Of a stretch of 64,000 bases of DNA, positions 42,891-51,941 are shown one piece after another. The notes under the pieces were generated by a model. The model saw nothing but the letters and a program-made list of their open reading frames with translations, ran no database searches and was not told the origin of the DNA. Position 1 is the stretch's first letter, and each line of letters opens with the position of its first letter. The position numbers were made by a program, and so were the translations under genes. This DNA is from Mycobacterium sp. 3519A (GTDB lineage: Bacteria > Actinomycetota > Actinomycetes > Mycobacteriales > Mycobacteriaceae): NCBI RefSeq assembly GCF_900240945.1, contig NZ_OESG01000013.1:1426001-1490000 (forward strand), read 5' to 3'.

Positions 42891-43895
42891 ATGGCGACTG
42901 CCAACCAAGCTCGTGATTGGGCGCATGCGACGTTGCGCGGAATCGGCAACAGCCTCTACACGCCGTTCTGCGGTGTCGACGGTGACGACATCGACTGGGA
43001 CGCGTACCGGACCCTCGTGCGCTACTGCGTCGGCGAGCTTCGCCACCCGATGCTGTGGTGCACCAGCGGCATTGCCGAGTTCTGGTCGCTGACGCTTGGC
43101 GAACGAAAGCGTCTGCTGGAGGTCGCAATCGAGGAGGGTCGGGCTGCCGATCCCGCCGTAGTGGTGCAGGCCTGCACCGCCGCGATGTCGGCCAAGGATT
43201 GTTTGGAGTTGACTCTGCATGCCCAGGAGGCGGGCGCCGACATCGTCTACATCCAGACGCCGATGATGGAGGCTCACGGCGGCGAGGGCGTGCTGAAGTT
43301 CTTCCGCTACGTCGCCGACCGCACCGATATCGCCTTGGGCATGTTCAACTCTCCGTCGTCCGGATATGTGCTGACCCCGGCCGAAGGCGCGCGAATTTAC
43401 GACGAAATCCCCGCCGTCTGCGCCACCAAGGAGGGCGCGTTCCGGCCCGCGAGTAGCCGGCTGCTGCATGAGCTCGCACCCAACCTGGTGATCTGGGAGT
43501 GCGATACCACGGTCTATCGCGCCGGCTGGCTGCGTGCCGGAATCGTCGGCCCGGCTCAACTGGGCACGGCCGGCTATCTGTACGAAACGCCGCGGCAACC
43601 AATCCTTTCCGAGTACTGGCAGATGGTCTGGGACGGCAGACTCGTAGAGGCGATGGACTACGGCCAGAAGTCCGGGCTCGATCAATTCGGTGTCGACATG
43701 CGGTCCTGGTTCACCTGCTATCCGGGCCGAGGAGATTACTTCACGCACTGGGGCGGCGCGTTCAAATACGCCGCGTCGCTGGTGGGGCTGCCGATCGGTG
43801 ACTATCCGCATTCCAGGCCGCCGCAAGCGGAATTACCCGACGATGGGAAGACGCAGATCCGAACCGCTTACCAGCGCTACGGGCTGATCGCCTGA
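42891..43895 (+). CDS. Dihydrodipicolinate-synthase/N-acetylneuraminate-lyase family aldolase
   Basis: A 334-aa class-I aldolase-type TIM barrel. The Schiff-base Lys180 lies in AVCATKEGAF, and YTPFCGVDGDDIDWDAYRTLVRYC is the family N-terminus. Members split or join pyruvate-like and aldehyde parts; several catabolic ones are hydratase-aldolases of aromatic side chains. DapA itself is unlikely because the gene sits in a catabolic unit after an SDR and the protein is about 40 residues longer. GAGGAG precedes the ATG. It may perform a retro-aldol cleavage of the pathway substrate. Confidence 0.85.
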   Translation: MATANQARDWAHATLRGIGNSLYTPFCGVDGDDIDWDAYRTLVRYCVGELRHPMLWCTSGIAEFWSLTLGERKRLLEVAIEEGRAADPAVVVQACTAAMSAKDCLELTLHAQEAGADIVYIQTPMMEAHGGEGVLKFFRYVADRTDIALGMFNSPSSGYVLTPAEGARIYDEIPAVCATKEGAFRPASSRLLHELAPNLVIWECDTTVYRAGWLRAGIVGPAQLGTAGYLYETPRQPILSEYWQMVWDGRLVEAMDYGQKSGLDQFGVDMRSWFTCYPGRGDYFTHWGGAFKYAASLVGLPIGDYPHSRPPQAELPDDGKTQIRTAYQRYGLIA

Positions 43896-43912
43896 CCGGT
43901 CGCTGAAAGGGT

Positions 43913-43931
43913 TACCGTTAGGTGTACAGTA
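43913..43931. promoter_or_regulatory. TACTGTAA-type operator, site 3
   Basis: TACCGTTA-GGT-GTACAGTA. It starts 18 bp after the aldolase stop and lies 43 bp before the GTG of the EchA gene that opens a six-gene operon. Nearly the same bases (TACxGTTA-GG, CAGTA) occur in site 1. Confidence 0.6.
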
Positions 43932-43974
43932 TCGAGATACATCCAGCTCAGCCGTTTCGGAGGAGGTTCGCCGG

Positions 43975-44793
43975 GTGAGCCTGCCCGACCCGGTCTTGTA
44001 CGAGGTTCGCGACGCAGGCGTCGCGGTGCTCACGCTCAATCGGCCCGAGCGGACGAACGGCTGGGGCGGTGGCCTCGCTGCGATGTTCTACGAGCGTCTC
44101 GACGACGCCGAAGCCGACCCGGCGGTGCGCGCCATCGTGGTGACAGGCAGCGGTCGCGCCTTTTGCGCGGGTGCGGACATGGGCAGTCTCAACTCGATCG
44201 GCACTGCGACGGTGGAATCCGCCGGCGAAACCGATGTCAGCAAGTTGGTTGGTTCGCGGCACCCGCACCACCTGATGACCATGCGCAAACCCGTCGTCGC
44301 CGCGATCAACGGTGCCTGTGCAGGGATGGGCATGACGATCGCATTGGCATGCGATGTCCGGTTCGCAGCACAGGGGGCCAAGTTCACGACGTCGTTCGCG
44401 CGGCGCGGGTTGATCGCCGAGTACGGCATCTCGTGGATCCTGCCGCGGGTCATCGGCCGGGGCGCCGCACTGGACCTGCTGCTGAGCGGACGGGTCTTCC
44501 TCGCCGACGAGGCGGCGCAACTCGGCGTGGTCAACGAGGTGGTGCTGCCGGATGAGCTGGTGCCGCGCGCGATCGCGTACGCCGAGGACATCGCCGCGAA
44601 CTGTGCGCCCAGTTCGCTAGCGGTGATCAAGCAACAGGTGTACGCAGACACCATGCGCGATGTCTTCGAGGCCAGCGACCGCGCCGAAAAGCTGATGCAC
44701 TCCTCGATGCTTCGGCCTGACTTCATCGAGGGCATCACCAGCTTCTTCGAGAAGCGTCAGCCCAACTTCCCGCCGTTGAAGGAGACGACATGA
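43975..44793 (+). CDS. Enoyl-CoA hydratase (crotonase fold)
   Basis: A 272-aa crotonase: TGSGRAFCAGADMGS and INGACAGMGMTIAL make the oxyanion hole, and RRGLIAEYGISWILPR carries the catalytic Glu at the usual position, so true hydratase or isomerase activity is likely. GGAGGAGG precedes the GTG start. First gene of the EchA-amidohydrolase-FadD-amidohydrolase-FadE-FadE operon; ATGA overlap with the next gene. Confidence 0.9.
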   Translation: MSLPDPVLYEVRDAGVAVLTLNRPERTNGWGGGLAAMFYERLDDAEADPAVRAIVVTGSGRAFCAGADMGSLNSIGTATVESAGETDVSKLVGSRHPHHLMTMRKPVVAAINGACAGMGMTIALACDVRFAAQGAKFTTSFARRGLIAEYGISWILPRVIGRGAALDLLLSGRVFLADEAAQLGVVNEVVLPDELVPRAIAYAEDIAANCAPSSLAVIKQQVYADTMRDVFEASDRAEKLMHSSMLRPDFIEGITSFFEKRQPNFPPLKETT

Positions 44794-45992
44794 CGCTCGG
44801 CTATAAGGCGATCGACGTCGACAACCACTACTACGAGACGCTGGATTCCTGTACCCGGCATCTACCCAAGGAGTTCAAACGTCGCGGCGTGCAGATGGTG
44901 CAGGACGGCAAGCGCACCCTGGCGGTGATGGGCGAGAAGGTCAATCACTTCATCCCGAACCCGACATTCGACCCGATCATTGAACCCGGCTGCCTCGACT
45001 TGTTGTTCCGCGGCGAGATTCCCGAAGGCGTGGACCCGGCGTCGCTGATGAAGGTCGACCGGTTGGCCGATCACCCCGAGTACCAGAACCGCGATGCCCG
45101 CGTGAAGATCCTCGACAAGCAGAATCTCGAAACCGTGTTCATGCTGCCGACATTCGCGTGCGGTGTCGAGGAAGCGCTCAAACACGACGTCGACGCGACG
45201 ACGGCCACGGTGCACGCGTTCAACCTCTGGCTCGACGAGGACTGGGGTTTCGACCGTCCGGACCATCGGATCATCTCCGCGCCGATCATCTCGCTCGCCG
45301 ATCCCGACAAGGCCGTCGAGGAGGTCGAGTTCGTGCTCGGGCGGGGCGCCAGGATGGTGCTCGTGCGGCCGGCCCCGGTGCCCGGCGTGGTCAAGCCGCG
45401 TTCGTTGGGCGACCCGCTGCACGATCCGGTGTGGGCGCGGCTGGCCGAGGCGGGCGTTCCGGTCGGATTCCACCTGTCCGACAGTGGATATCTGGCGATC
45501 GCGGCGCTGTGGGGCGGCAAGTCGACCTTCGAAGGGTTCGGTAAGAAGGATCCGCTCGACCAGGTGCTGCTCGACGACCGCGCCATCCACGACACGATGG
45601 CCGCGATGATCGTCCATCAGGTGTTCACCAGGCACCCGAAGCTGAAGGTCGCCAGCATCGAGAACGGGTCCTACTTCGTCTACCGGTTGATCAAGCGGCT
45701 GAAGAAGGCCGCCAACACCGCGCCGTACCACTTCAAAGAGGACCCGGTCGAGCAGCTGCGCAACAATGTCTGGATCGCCCCGTATTACGAGGACGACGTG
45801 AAGTTGTTGGCCGACACCATCGGCGTCGACAAGATCCTGTTCGGTTCGGACTGGCCGCACGGTGAAGGGTTGGCCGACCCGATGTCCTTCACCGCGGACA
45901 TCCCGCAGTTCCCGGAGTTCAGCGCGGAAGACACCCGGAAGGTGATGCGCGACAACGCCCTTGAGCTTCTCGGCGTCAAGGTCTCGGCCTAG
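44790..45992 (+). CDS. Amidohydrolase-2 family metal-dependent hydrolase/decarboxylase (ACMSD-like)
   Basis: A 400-aa TIM-barrel protein. The N-terminal VDNHYYE (the ACMSD family often has DxHxH), central GFHLSDSG, HQVFTRHPKLKVASIENG and the late FGSDWPHGEG are family marks. Only one His is visible in the first motif, so the metal site differs from classic amidohydrolases. In acyl-CoA operons such proteins may open rings or remove CO2 from a CoA-bound intermediate; the reaction is not known. Coupled to both neighbours (4-nt overlap upstream, 7 nt downstream). Confidence 0.87.
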   Translation: MTLGYKAIDVDNHYYETLDSCTRHLPKEFKRRGVQMVQDGKRTLAVMGEKVNHFIPNPTFDPIIEPGCLDLLFRGEIPEGVDPASLMKVDRLADHPEYQNRDARVKILDKQNLETVFMLPTFACGVEEALKHDVDATTATVHAFNLWLDEDWGFDRPDHRIISAPIISLADPDKAVEEVEFVLGRGARMVLVRPAPVPGVVKPRSLGDPLHDPVWARLAEAGVPVGFHLSDSGYLAIAALWGGKSTFEGFGKKDPLDQVLLDDRAIHDTMAAMIVHQVFTRHPKLKVASIENGSYFVYRLIKRLKKAANTAPYHFKEDPVEQLRNNVWIAPYYEDDVKLLADTIGVDKILFGSDWPHGEGLADPMSFTADIPQFPEFSAEDTRKVMRDNALELLGVKVSA

Positions 45993-45999
45993 TCTGCCC

Positions 46000-47607
46000 A
46001 TGAGTGAGTGGACCATTGGCGCGGTACTGGACGCCATCGCGGAGACCGTTCCCGACCGGCTGATGACGGTCTGCGGCCAGCGGCGCAGCACGTTCGGCGA
46101 GTCGGCGGAGCGCACCCGTCGGCTGGCGAACTTCCTTGCCGCGCAGGGGTTTGGCGCCCACCGCGAGCGCTCGGAACTCGCGAACTGGGAATGCGGGCAG
46201 GACCGGGTTGCGCTCATCATGCACAACGATCTCTATCCCGACATGGTGATCGGCTGTCTGAAGGCCCGCACCGTCCCTGCCAACGTCAACTACAACTACA
46301 CGCCGCGCGAGGTCGCCGAACTGCTGGACTATCTGCGGCCGCGCGCCGTCATCTATCACCGTTCGCTGGGCCCGAAGTTCGCCGACGTGCTGTCACCCGA
46401 GTCCGCGGAGCTGTTGATATCGGTCGACGACGGAAGTGGCGTCGCCGAACTGGCGGGTGCGACGACGCTGGAAGATGTGTTGGCTAACGGCGATTCGAAC
46501 CAGGACATCACACCGTCGCCCGACGACGTGCTGATGGTGTGCACGGGTGGCACCACCGGACGACCCAAAGGCGTCATGTGGCGGCAGTGCGACAGCTACG
46601 TGGTGTCCATGAACGGCGCCGACCACGAATCCGTTGGCGAGATACACGACAAGGTGCGCCGCGGCGGGCAGCCGTGGTTCGCCGTTTCGCCGCTGATGCA
46701 CGCGGCGGGTATGTGGACGGCGTTCGCGGCATTGCTGAACGGGCTACCGGTGGTGCTGTTTGACCAGACGAAATTCGACCCGCCCGCTGTGCTCGCGACC
46801 GCGCAGCGCGAGAAGGTCGCGATGATGACGATGGTCGGCGACGCGTATGCGGGGCCGCTGGTGGAGGAGCTGAGGCGGGGCTGCTACAACCTGTCGTCGA
46901 TGTTCGCCATCGGCACTGGGGGAGCGGCGACGAACCCGAAATACCAACGGGCGCTGCTGGAATTGTTGCCGCAGATCACCCTGATCAACGGCTACGGATC
47001 ATCGGAGACGGGAAACGTGGGCTTCGGCCGCAGTCAGCGGGGTGCGGAGAAGGACACCTTCGAGCTGCGCGACGGTGCGGTGGTGGTGTCCGAGGACTAC
47101 AGCCGATTCCTGCAGCCCGGTGACGCGGAAATCGGCTATGTCGCGCGTGCGGGCCGCATCCCGCTCGGCTATTTCGACGACCAGGCCGCCACTGAGAAGA
47201 CCTTCCCGATCGTCGAAGGACAGCGCGTCGTGATCTCGGGGGACCGCGGAGCGCTGACGACCGACGGCACGATGCGCCTGTTCGGCCGCGATTCGTTGAT
47301 CGTCAACACCGGCGGGGAGAAGGTCTTCGTCGAGGAGGTCGAAGAGGTGCTGCGCGCACATCCCGCTGTGGCGGACGCGTTGGTGGTTGGCAGGCCCAGC
47401 GAACGGTGGGGCCAGGAAGTGGTCGCGGTGGTGGCGCTGCGCGACGCGGCAGACCACGCGCAGCTGCACGACCATTGCACCGCGCACCTCGCCCGGTTCA
47501 AGACCCCCAAGGAGTTCATCATCGTCGACCAGGTCCGTCGGCTCGGCAACGGCAAAGCCGACTACCGGTGGGCGAAAAGCACTGCGGCACAGAAAGCCAT
47601 GGCATGA
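46000..47607 (+). CDS. Acyl-CoA synthetase, FadD19/FadD17-like
   Basis: A 535-aa AMP-forming enzyme: CTGGTTGRPKGVMWRQ, NGYGSSETGNVGFGR, VISGDRGALTTDGT and the C-terminal GNGKADYRWAK. The TGGTTG form of the phosphate loop followed by MWR is typical of the FadD19 group that activates branched sterol side chains. It is paralogous to the synthetase at 56558-58216. ATG 46000 is preferred to an earlier frame opening inside the amidohydrolase. Confidence 0.92.
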   Translation: MSEWTIGAVLDAIAETVPDRLMTVCGQRRSTFGESAERTRRLANFLAAQGFGAHRERSELANWECGQDRVALIMHNDLYPDMVIGCLKARTVPANVNYNYTPREVAELLDYLRPRAVIYHRSLGPKFADVLSPESAELLISVDDGSGVAELAGATTLEDVLANGDSNQDITPSPDDVLMVCTGGTTGRPKGVMWRQCDSYVVSMNGADHESVGEIHDKVRRGGQPWFAVSPLMHAAGMWTAFAALLNGLPVVLFDQTKFDPPAVLATAQREKVAMMTMVGDAYAGPLVEELRRGCYNLSSMFAIGTGGAATNPKYQRALLELLPQITLINGYGSSETGNVGFGRSQRGAEKDTFELRDGAVVVSEDYSRFLQPGDAEIGYVARAGRIPLGYFDDQAATEKTFPIVEGQRVVISGDRGALTTDGTMRLFGRDSLIVNTGGEKVFVEEVEEVLRAHPAVADALVVGRPSERWGQEVVAVVALRDAADHAQLHDHCTAHLARFKTPKEFIIVDQVRRLGNGKADYRWAKSTAAQKAMA

Positions 47608-48440
47608 CCCAGCGAGCCATCGACTGCCTCGTCAACGTGCATTTCGGTGAGACCGAGAAGCAGCCGACCTGGATGCTGAAGGTGCGCGACGACTACTTCA
47701 AGGGCCCGGAGTCGATGTTCGCACCCGTCGACATGGCCGAACTCATCGACGAGATGGATGAACAGGGTGTCGCGAAGGCTGTCCTGATGGACAACCTCGC
47801 CAAACCGTCGGTGACGGCGCGTAAGTTCGTCGAGGCGAAGCCGGACCGGTTCGCGTTGGCGATGGGCGGTGTCAACCTGCTGCGTCCGATACCGGCGCTT
47901 CGGGAACTCGCCGCGGTCGCCACCGATCTACCGGTCGTCTACGCCGTTGTCGGACCGAGCTTCTGGGCCGACGGGCAATATCCGCCCAGCGACGCGGTCT
48001 ACTACCCGCTCTACACCAAGTGCGCCGAGATCGAACTGCCGTTGTGCGTCAACACCGGTATCCCGGGACCGCCGATCCCCGGCGAGGTGCAGAACCCGAT
48101 CCACCTGGACCGGGTGTGCGTGCGGTTCCCTGAACTCAAGCTGTGCATGATTCACGGCGCAGATCCGTGGTGGGACATCGCGATCCGGCTGCTGATCAAG
48201 TATCAGAACCTGCGGCTGATGACGTCGGCGTGGTCGCCGAAGCGGCTACCCGAAAGCCTGCTGCACTACATGCGGACCCGCGGAGCCAACAAGGTGATCT
48301 ACGCCTCGGACTGGCCGGTGCTCAAGATGCGTCGCGTCGTGCCCGAGGCGGTTGCGTTGGATCTGCCTGCTGAGGTGCTGGACAACTATCTGTACCGCAA
48401 CGCGGACGAATTCTTCTTCGGTCGGACAAGGGAGCAGTGA
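47604..48440 (+). CDS. Second amidohydrolase-2 family protein
   Basis: A 278-aa protein of the same superfamily as the amidohydrolase two genes upstream, but about 120 residues shorter. Shared marks are LCMIHGADPWWDIAIRL and VIYASDWPVLKMRR, followed by YRNADEFFFG. The start IDCLVNVHFGE has NVHFG where metal-binding DxHxH would be, so the metal site is incomplete. The two might form one heteromeric enzyme. ATGA overlap with the synthetase and TGATG overlap with the FadE. Confidence 0.85.
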   Translation: MTQRAIDCLVNVHFGETEKQPTWMLKVRDDYFKGPESMFAPVDMAELIDEMDEQGVAKAVLMDNLAKPSVTARKFVEAKPDRFALAMGGVNLLRPIPALRELAAVATDLPVVYAVVGPSFWADGQYPPSDAVYYPLYTKCAEIELPLCVNTGIPGPPIPGEVQNPIHLDRVCVRFPELKLCMIHGADPWWDIAIRLLIKYQNLRLMTSAWSPKRLPESLLHYMRTRGANKVIYASDWPVLKMRRVVPEAVALDLPAEVLDNYLYRNADEFFFGRTREQ

Positions 48441-49477
48441 TGGACCGCTACGAACTCCGCAGAATCGACTACAGCCTCACGCCCGACCATGACGCGCTGC
48501 AGGCGGCGTACAAGGACTTCTTCAAGACGCACTGCCCGATCGAAACCGTCCGCGCCGCAGAGGAGTCCGGATTCGACAAGAGCCTGTGGGAACGGCTGTG
48601 CGCCATGGGCGCGACCACCATGGCGCTGCCGGAGGCCGTCGGCGGGGACGGGGCAACACTGGTCGACCTGACGCTGGTGGCCGAGGAGATCGGCCGCTCG
48701 CTGGCGCCGGTGCCGTGGATCGACCACGTGTGCGCGGCCCGGCTGTTGGCCCGCCTGGGCGCGCTGGAAGCCGACGTCGTCAACGGCAAGCAGCTGGCGG
48801 CGTTCGACCCGCAGCACGACAACGTGTCCGGGGTGCGGTTGCTTCCCACCGGTTCGATCGCCGACCACATCGTGGTGCGCGACGGCGAAGAGATCGTCCG
48901 GCTGACGTTCGGCACCCGGCCTGCCAAGGTCGACAACATCGGCCGCTTGCCGATGGCGTGGGTCGACCCGACCGCCGCCGACACCCGGACTGTGCTGGCC
49001 GGCGGCGCCGATGCGCTGGCGGAATATCAACGTGCACTGGACGAATGGCGGGTGCTCACCGCGGCGGCGCTGGTGGGTTTGGTCGAGGAGACGCTGAGCA
49101 TCGCCGCCGAGTTCGCCAAGACCCGCTACACGCTCGGTGTTCCGATCTCGACCCTGCAGGGCATCTCGCACCCGCTGGCCAACATCGCGATCACCGTGCA
49201 GGGCGGCCGGAATCTGGCCCGTCGGGCGGCGTGGTTTTTGGACAACGAGCCTGACGAGCGGCCCGAACTCGCGCCATCGGCGTTCGTGTTCATGGCAGAG
49301 GAAGCATCGAAAGCCGCGACGATGTGTGTGCACGTCCAGGGTGGTCTCGGCGTGTCGGCGGAAGCGGCGGCGACGGCGTATCTGGTGCGCGCACGCGGAT
49401 GGTCGTTGGCGGGCGGCGACCCAGGTGCAAGCGCGAAGTACATCGCGCAGATCGTCTCCGCTCGGGAAAGCAGGTAA
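48440..49477 (+). CDS. Acyl-CoA dehydrogenase-like protein (small FadE partner)
   Basis: A 345-aa FadE-like protein. Helical N-domain with LPEAVGGDGATLVDLTLVAEEIGRSL, a shortened middle domain, and HVQGGLGVSAEAAATAYLVRARGWSLAGGD at the C-terminus. Both the TEPGxGS flavin motif and the YEGT catalytic motif are missing, as in the beta-type subunit of heteromeric mycobacterial dehydrogenases. The full-size FadE follows after 8 bp. Confidence 0.87.
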   Translation: MDRYELRRIDYSLTPDHDALQAAYKDFFKTHCPIETVRAAEESGFDKSLWERLCAMGATTMALPEAVGGDGATLVDLTLVAEEIGRSLAPVPWIDHVCAARLLARLGALEADVVNGKQLAAFDPQHDNVSGVRLLPTGSIADHIVVRDGEEIVRLTFGTRPAKVDNIGRLPMAWVDPTAADTRTVLAGGADALAEYQRALDEWRVLTAAALVGLVEETLSIAAEFAKTRYTLGVPISTLQGISHPLANIAITVQGGRNLARRAAWFLDNEPDERPELAPSAFVFMAEEASKAATMCVHVQGGLGVSAEAAATAYLVRARGWSLAGGDPGASAKYIAQIVSARESR

Positions 49478-49485
49478 GGGGCGCA

Positions 49486-50679
49486 ATGGATTTCTCACGG
49501 GTTCAGCTGTCCGCCGACGACCAGGCCTTCCTCGAAGAGGCGCGCGATTTCCTGCGCACGCACGTGACCGAAGACGTCATCCGGCGCGACCGCGAGACGG
49601 GCGACAACTTCGACGAGGGCGTGCACCTCACACTCGGCGCCGCTGGGTATCTGGTCAAAGAGTGGAAGCCGGAGTCCGAGGGCGGCTTCAACCGTGTCCG
49701 CCGCCGCATCTGGGAACTGGAGAAACGCCGCGCGCACGTGCCATGGGTGACGTCAGGCACCACCGCGATGATCGCGAGATCGGTGGAGAAGTTCGGCTCA
49801 CCGGAACTGAAGGCCGAGGTGATGCCCGGCGTGTTCAGCGGACACATCCGGCTGTGCCTCGGCTACACCGAGCCCGAAGGCGGTTCGGACGTCGCGACAT
49901 GCAAGACCCGCGCGGTGCGCGACGGCGACAGCTGGATTATCAATGGTGCCAAGATGTTCACCACCGGCGCGCACAACTGCCAGTACGTGTTCCTGATCAC
50001 CAACACCGACCCCGACGCGCCAAAGCACAAGAGCCTGACCATGTTTCTGGTCCCGCTCGACTCGCCAGGCGTCGAGATCCAGGGCATCCGGACGGTGGAC
50101 GGCGACCGCACCAACATCGTCTACTACAGCGACGTCCGCGTCGACGACAAGTACCGGTTGGGTGAGGTCAACGACGGTTGGACGGTGGTGCGTGAACCGC
50201 TCAATGTCGAACACGGTGCGGTCGATGCCGCTCCGGACGGGCTCCAAGACGTGTCGATCATGATGCATCAGGCCGGTTTCATGGCGGCGGCAGTCGACAA
50301 GGCCGCGGCCAAGGTCGTCGAACCCGATCCCAACGGCCGCCGCCTGATCGACGACGCATCGGTGGCATATCGACTGGGCCGCAGCGTGGCCCGGATGGAA
50401 GCGTCGCTGTCGGCGTCGTCCATCTTCGGCCGGGTGGCGCTGGCGCAGACGATGCGCGACATCTCGCCGGACCTGATGGACATTCTGGGGACCGCGGCGT
50501 CGCTGCCCGTCGGCACCGATGGTGCCGCGGACGACGGGGCGGCGGAATACGTCTACCGATTCGCACCGCTGGTTGGCATCTACGGCGGCACCCTCGAGGT
50601 GTTCCGGAACATGATCGCGCAGTATGTGCTGGGGCTGGGCAAGCCGGCCTACGCACCGCCCGCGCAGAAGGTTTCGTAG
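49486..50679 (+). CDS. Acyl-CoA dehydrogenase (large FadE partner)
   Basis: A 397-aa dehydrogenase with LCLGYTEPEGGSDVATCKTRA and IINGAKMFTTGAHN at the flavin site. The end reads VGIYGGTLEVFRNMIAQ, with Gly where the common Glu base stands, so catalysis must use another residue or need the small partner. With that partner it probably forms an alpha2beta2 enzyme acting on a bulky acyl-CoA. Last gene of the operon; palindrome A copy 3 follows at once. Confidence 0.91.
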   Translation: MDFSRVQLSADDQAFLEEARDFLRTHVTEDVIRRDRETGDNFDEGVHLTLGAAGYLVKEWKPESEGGFNRVRRRIWELEKRRAHVPWVTSGTTAMIARSVEKFGSPELKAEVMPGVFSGHIRLCLGYTEPEGGSDVATCKTRAVRDGDSWIINGAKMFTTGAHNCQYVFLITNTDPDAPKHKSLTMFLVPLDSPGVEIQGIRTVDGDRTNIVYYSDVRVDDKYRLGEVNDGWTVVREPLNVEHGAVDAAPDGLQDVSIMMHQAGFMAAAVDKAAAKVVEPDPNGRRLIDDASVAYRLGRSVARMEASLSASSIFGRVALAQTMRDISPDLMDILGTAASLPVGTDGAADDGAAEYVYRFAPLVGIYGGTLEVFRNMIAQYVLGLGKPAYAPPAQKVS

Positions 50680-50680
50680 A

Positions 50681-50740
50681 GCGAGCAGTCGCAAAATGTT
50701 CGAAATCGTCGGCGTGTCGGTGCATTTTGCGTCTGCTCGC
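50681..50740. repeat. Intergenic palindrome family A, copy 3
   Basis: GCGAGCAGTCGCAAAATG (50681-50698) pairs with 50723-50740 with one mismatch (T for A in the left arm); the loop is 24 nt. It fills the gap between the convergent FadE and thiolase genes and may stop transcription from both sides. No U-tract. Confidence 0.8.
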
Positions 50741-50744
50741 GGGA

Positions 50745-51890
50745 TCAAGTCGTCAGGATAGTCGCCGCGGCGGTGCCGGGCGCGCCGTACAACTGGGTGA
50801 ATCCGACCTTCGGGTCACCGGGCACCTGGCGATCGCCCGCCTCGCCGCGCAGTTGCCGGACGATCTCGTGGATCTGCCGCAGCCCCGACGCGCCGATGGG
50901 TTCACCGTTGGCGATCAGCCCGCCGTCGGTGTTGACGGGCATCGCGCCGTGGATCTCGGTGGCGCCGTCGGCAAGCAGCTTCTCCTGTTCGCCGTCGGCG
51001 CAGAAGCCGCACTCGGCCATGTGGATGATCTCGGCGCCCGCATCGGTGTCCTGCAGTTGGATGACGTCGACGTCTTCGGGTGCGACGCCGGCCTTTTCAA
51101 ACGCGGCCTTGGCCGCGTACACCGTCGGCGACACGTCTTCGTCGACGGGTGCGAACGTCGTGTTCACCTCGTAGGCACCGTATCGGCGGGTGCGGACCTC
51201 GACGGCTCGCAGGTATACCGGCTTCGCGGTGTAACGGCACGCGATGTCGGCCCGGCACATGACCACCGCGGCGGCGCCTTCGTCGGGCGCGCAGAACATG
51301 TACTGCGTGAGCGGATAGTTCAGCATCGTCGAGTTGAGGATGTCGTCCTCGGCGATGGGCTTGCGCCGGAATGCGTTCGGATTGAGCGCGCCGTTGCGGA
51401 AGTTCTTCGCAGCGACCTTGGCGAGGGTCTGCTGCGAGATGCCGTGATCGTTGAGATATCGGTTGGCCTTCATGCCGAAGAACTGTGTGGTGAGGTACTG
51501 GCCGTTCTCGGCGTACCAGCGGGGCATGCCGACCAGGGCCGGATCTTCGGTGAACGCGCCGCGGGGGTGCTTGTCGAGGCCGACGGCGATGCCGATGTCG
51601 TAGTCGCCCAACCGGATTCCGTCGGCGCACGCCTTGGCGGCGCTGGCCGCGGTGGCGCATGCGTTGAACACATTGGTGAAGGGGATGCCGGTCAACCCGA
51701 CCATGCCGACGATCGCATCAGGGTTGGCGACCGTCCAACTGCCGCCGGTGGCGAACTGGATGTCGCTCCACTGCACACCGGCATCCGCGACGGCGGCGAA
51801 GATTGCGTCGACCCCCATCTGCATCGCCGACTTGCCCCCGAAGCGACCGAACGGGTGCAGGCCGACGCCGATGATGGCCACGTCGTTCAT
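50745..51890 (-). CDS. SCP-x/lipid-transfer-type thiolase
   Basis: A 381-aa thiolase-fold protein of the group that includes sterol carrier protein x thiolases and the Ltp aldolases. The nucleophile Cys78 (FNACATAAS) is present, but the usual GHPxGxSG reads GEPIGASGLRQ, with Glu for the catalytic His. It could thus be a slow thiolase, a retro-aldolase or a thioesterase-like enzyme. No DUF35 partner gene is adjacent. ATG follows GGAAGGA; a near-perfect TACTGTAA-type site lies 33 bp upstream. Confidence 0.88.
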   Translation of the reverse strand: MNDVAIIGVGLHPFGRFGGKSAMQMGVDAIFAAVADAGVQWSDIQFATGGSWTVANPDAIVGMVGLTGIPFTNVFNACATAASAAKACADGIRLGDYDIGIAVGLDKHPRGAFTEDPALVGMPRWYAENGQYLTTQFFGMKANRYLNDHGISQQTLAKVAAKNFRNGALNPNAFRRKPIAEDDILNSTMLNYPLTQYMFCAPDEGAAAVVMCRADIACRYTAKPVYLRAVEVRTRRYGAYEVNTTFAPVDEDVSPTVYAAKAAFEKAGVAPEDVDVIQLQDTDAGAEIIHMAECGFCADGEQEKLLADGATEIHGAMPVNTDGGLIANGEPIGASGLRQIHEIVRQLRGEAGDRQVPGDPKVGFTQLYGAPGTAAATILTT

Positions 51891-51922
51891 GCGAGTCCTT
51901 CCTCAGAGCCGCTGGAGACGTC

Positions 51923-51941
51923 AACTGTAACCATTACAGTA
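51923..51941. promoter_or_regulatory. TACTGTAA-type operator, site 4
   Basis: AACTGTAA-CCA-TTACAGTA: 7 of 8 half-site pairs are perfect. It lies 33 bp before the thiolase start on the minus strand and directly against the end of the NYN-domain gene. On the minus strand the site contains TACTGT and TACAGT, both TANNNT-like. Confidence 0.7.
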
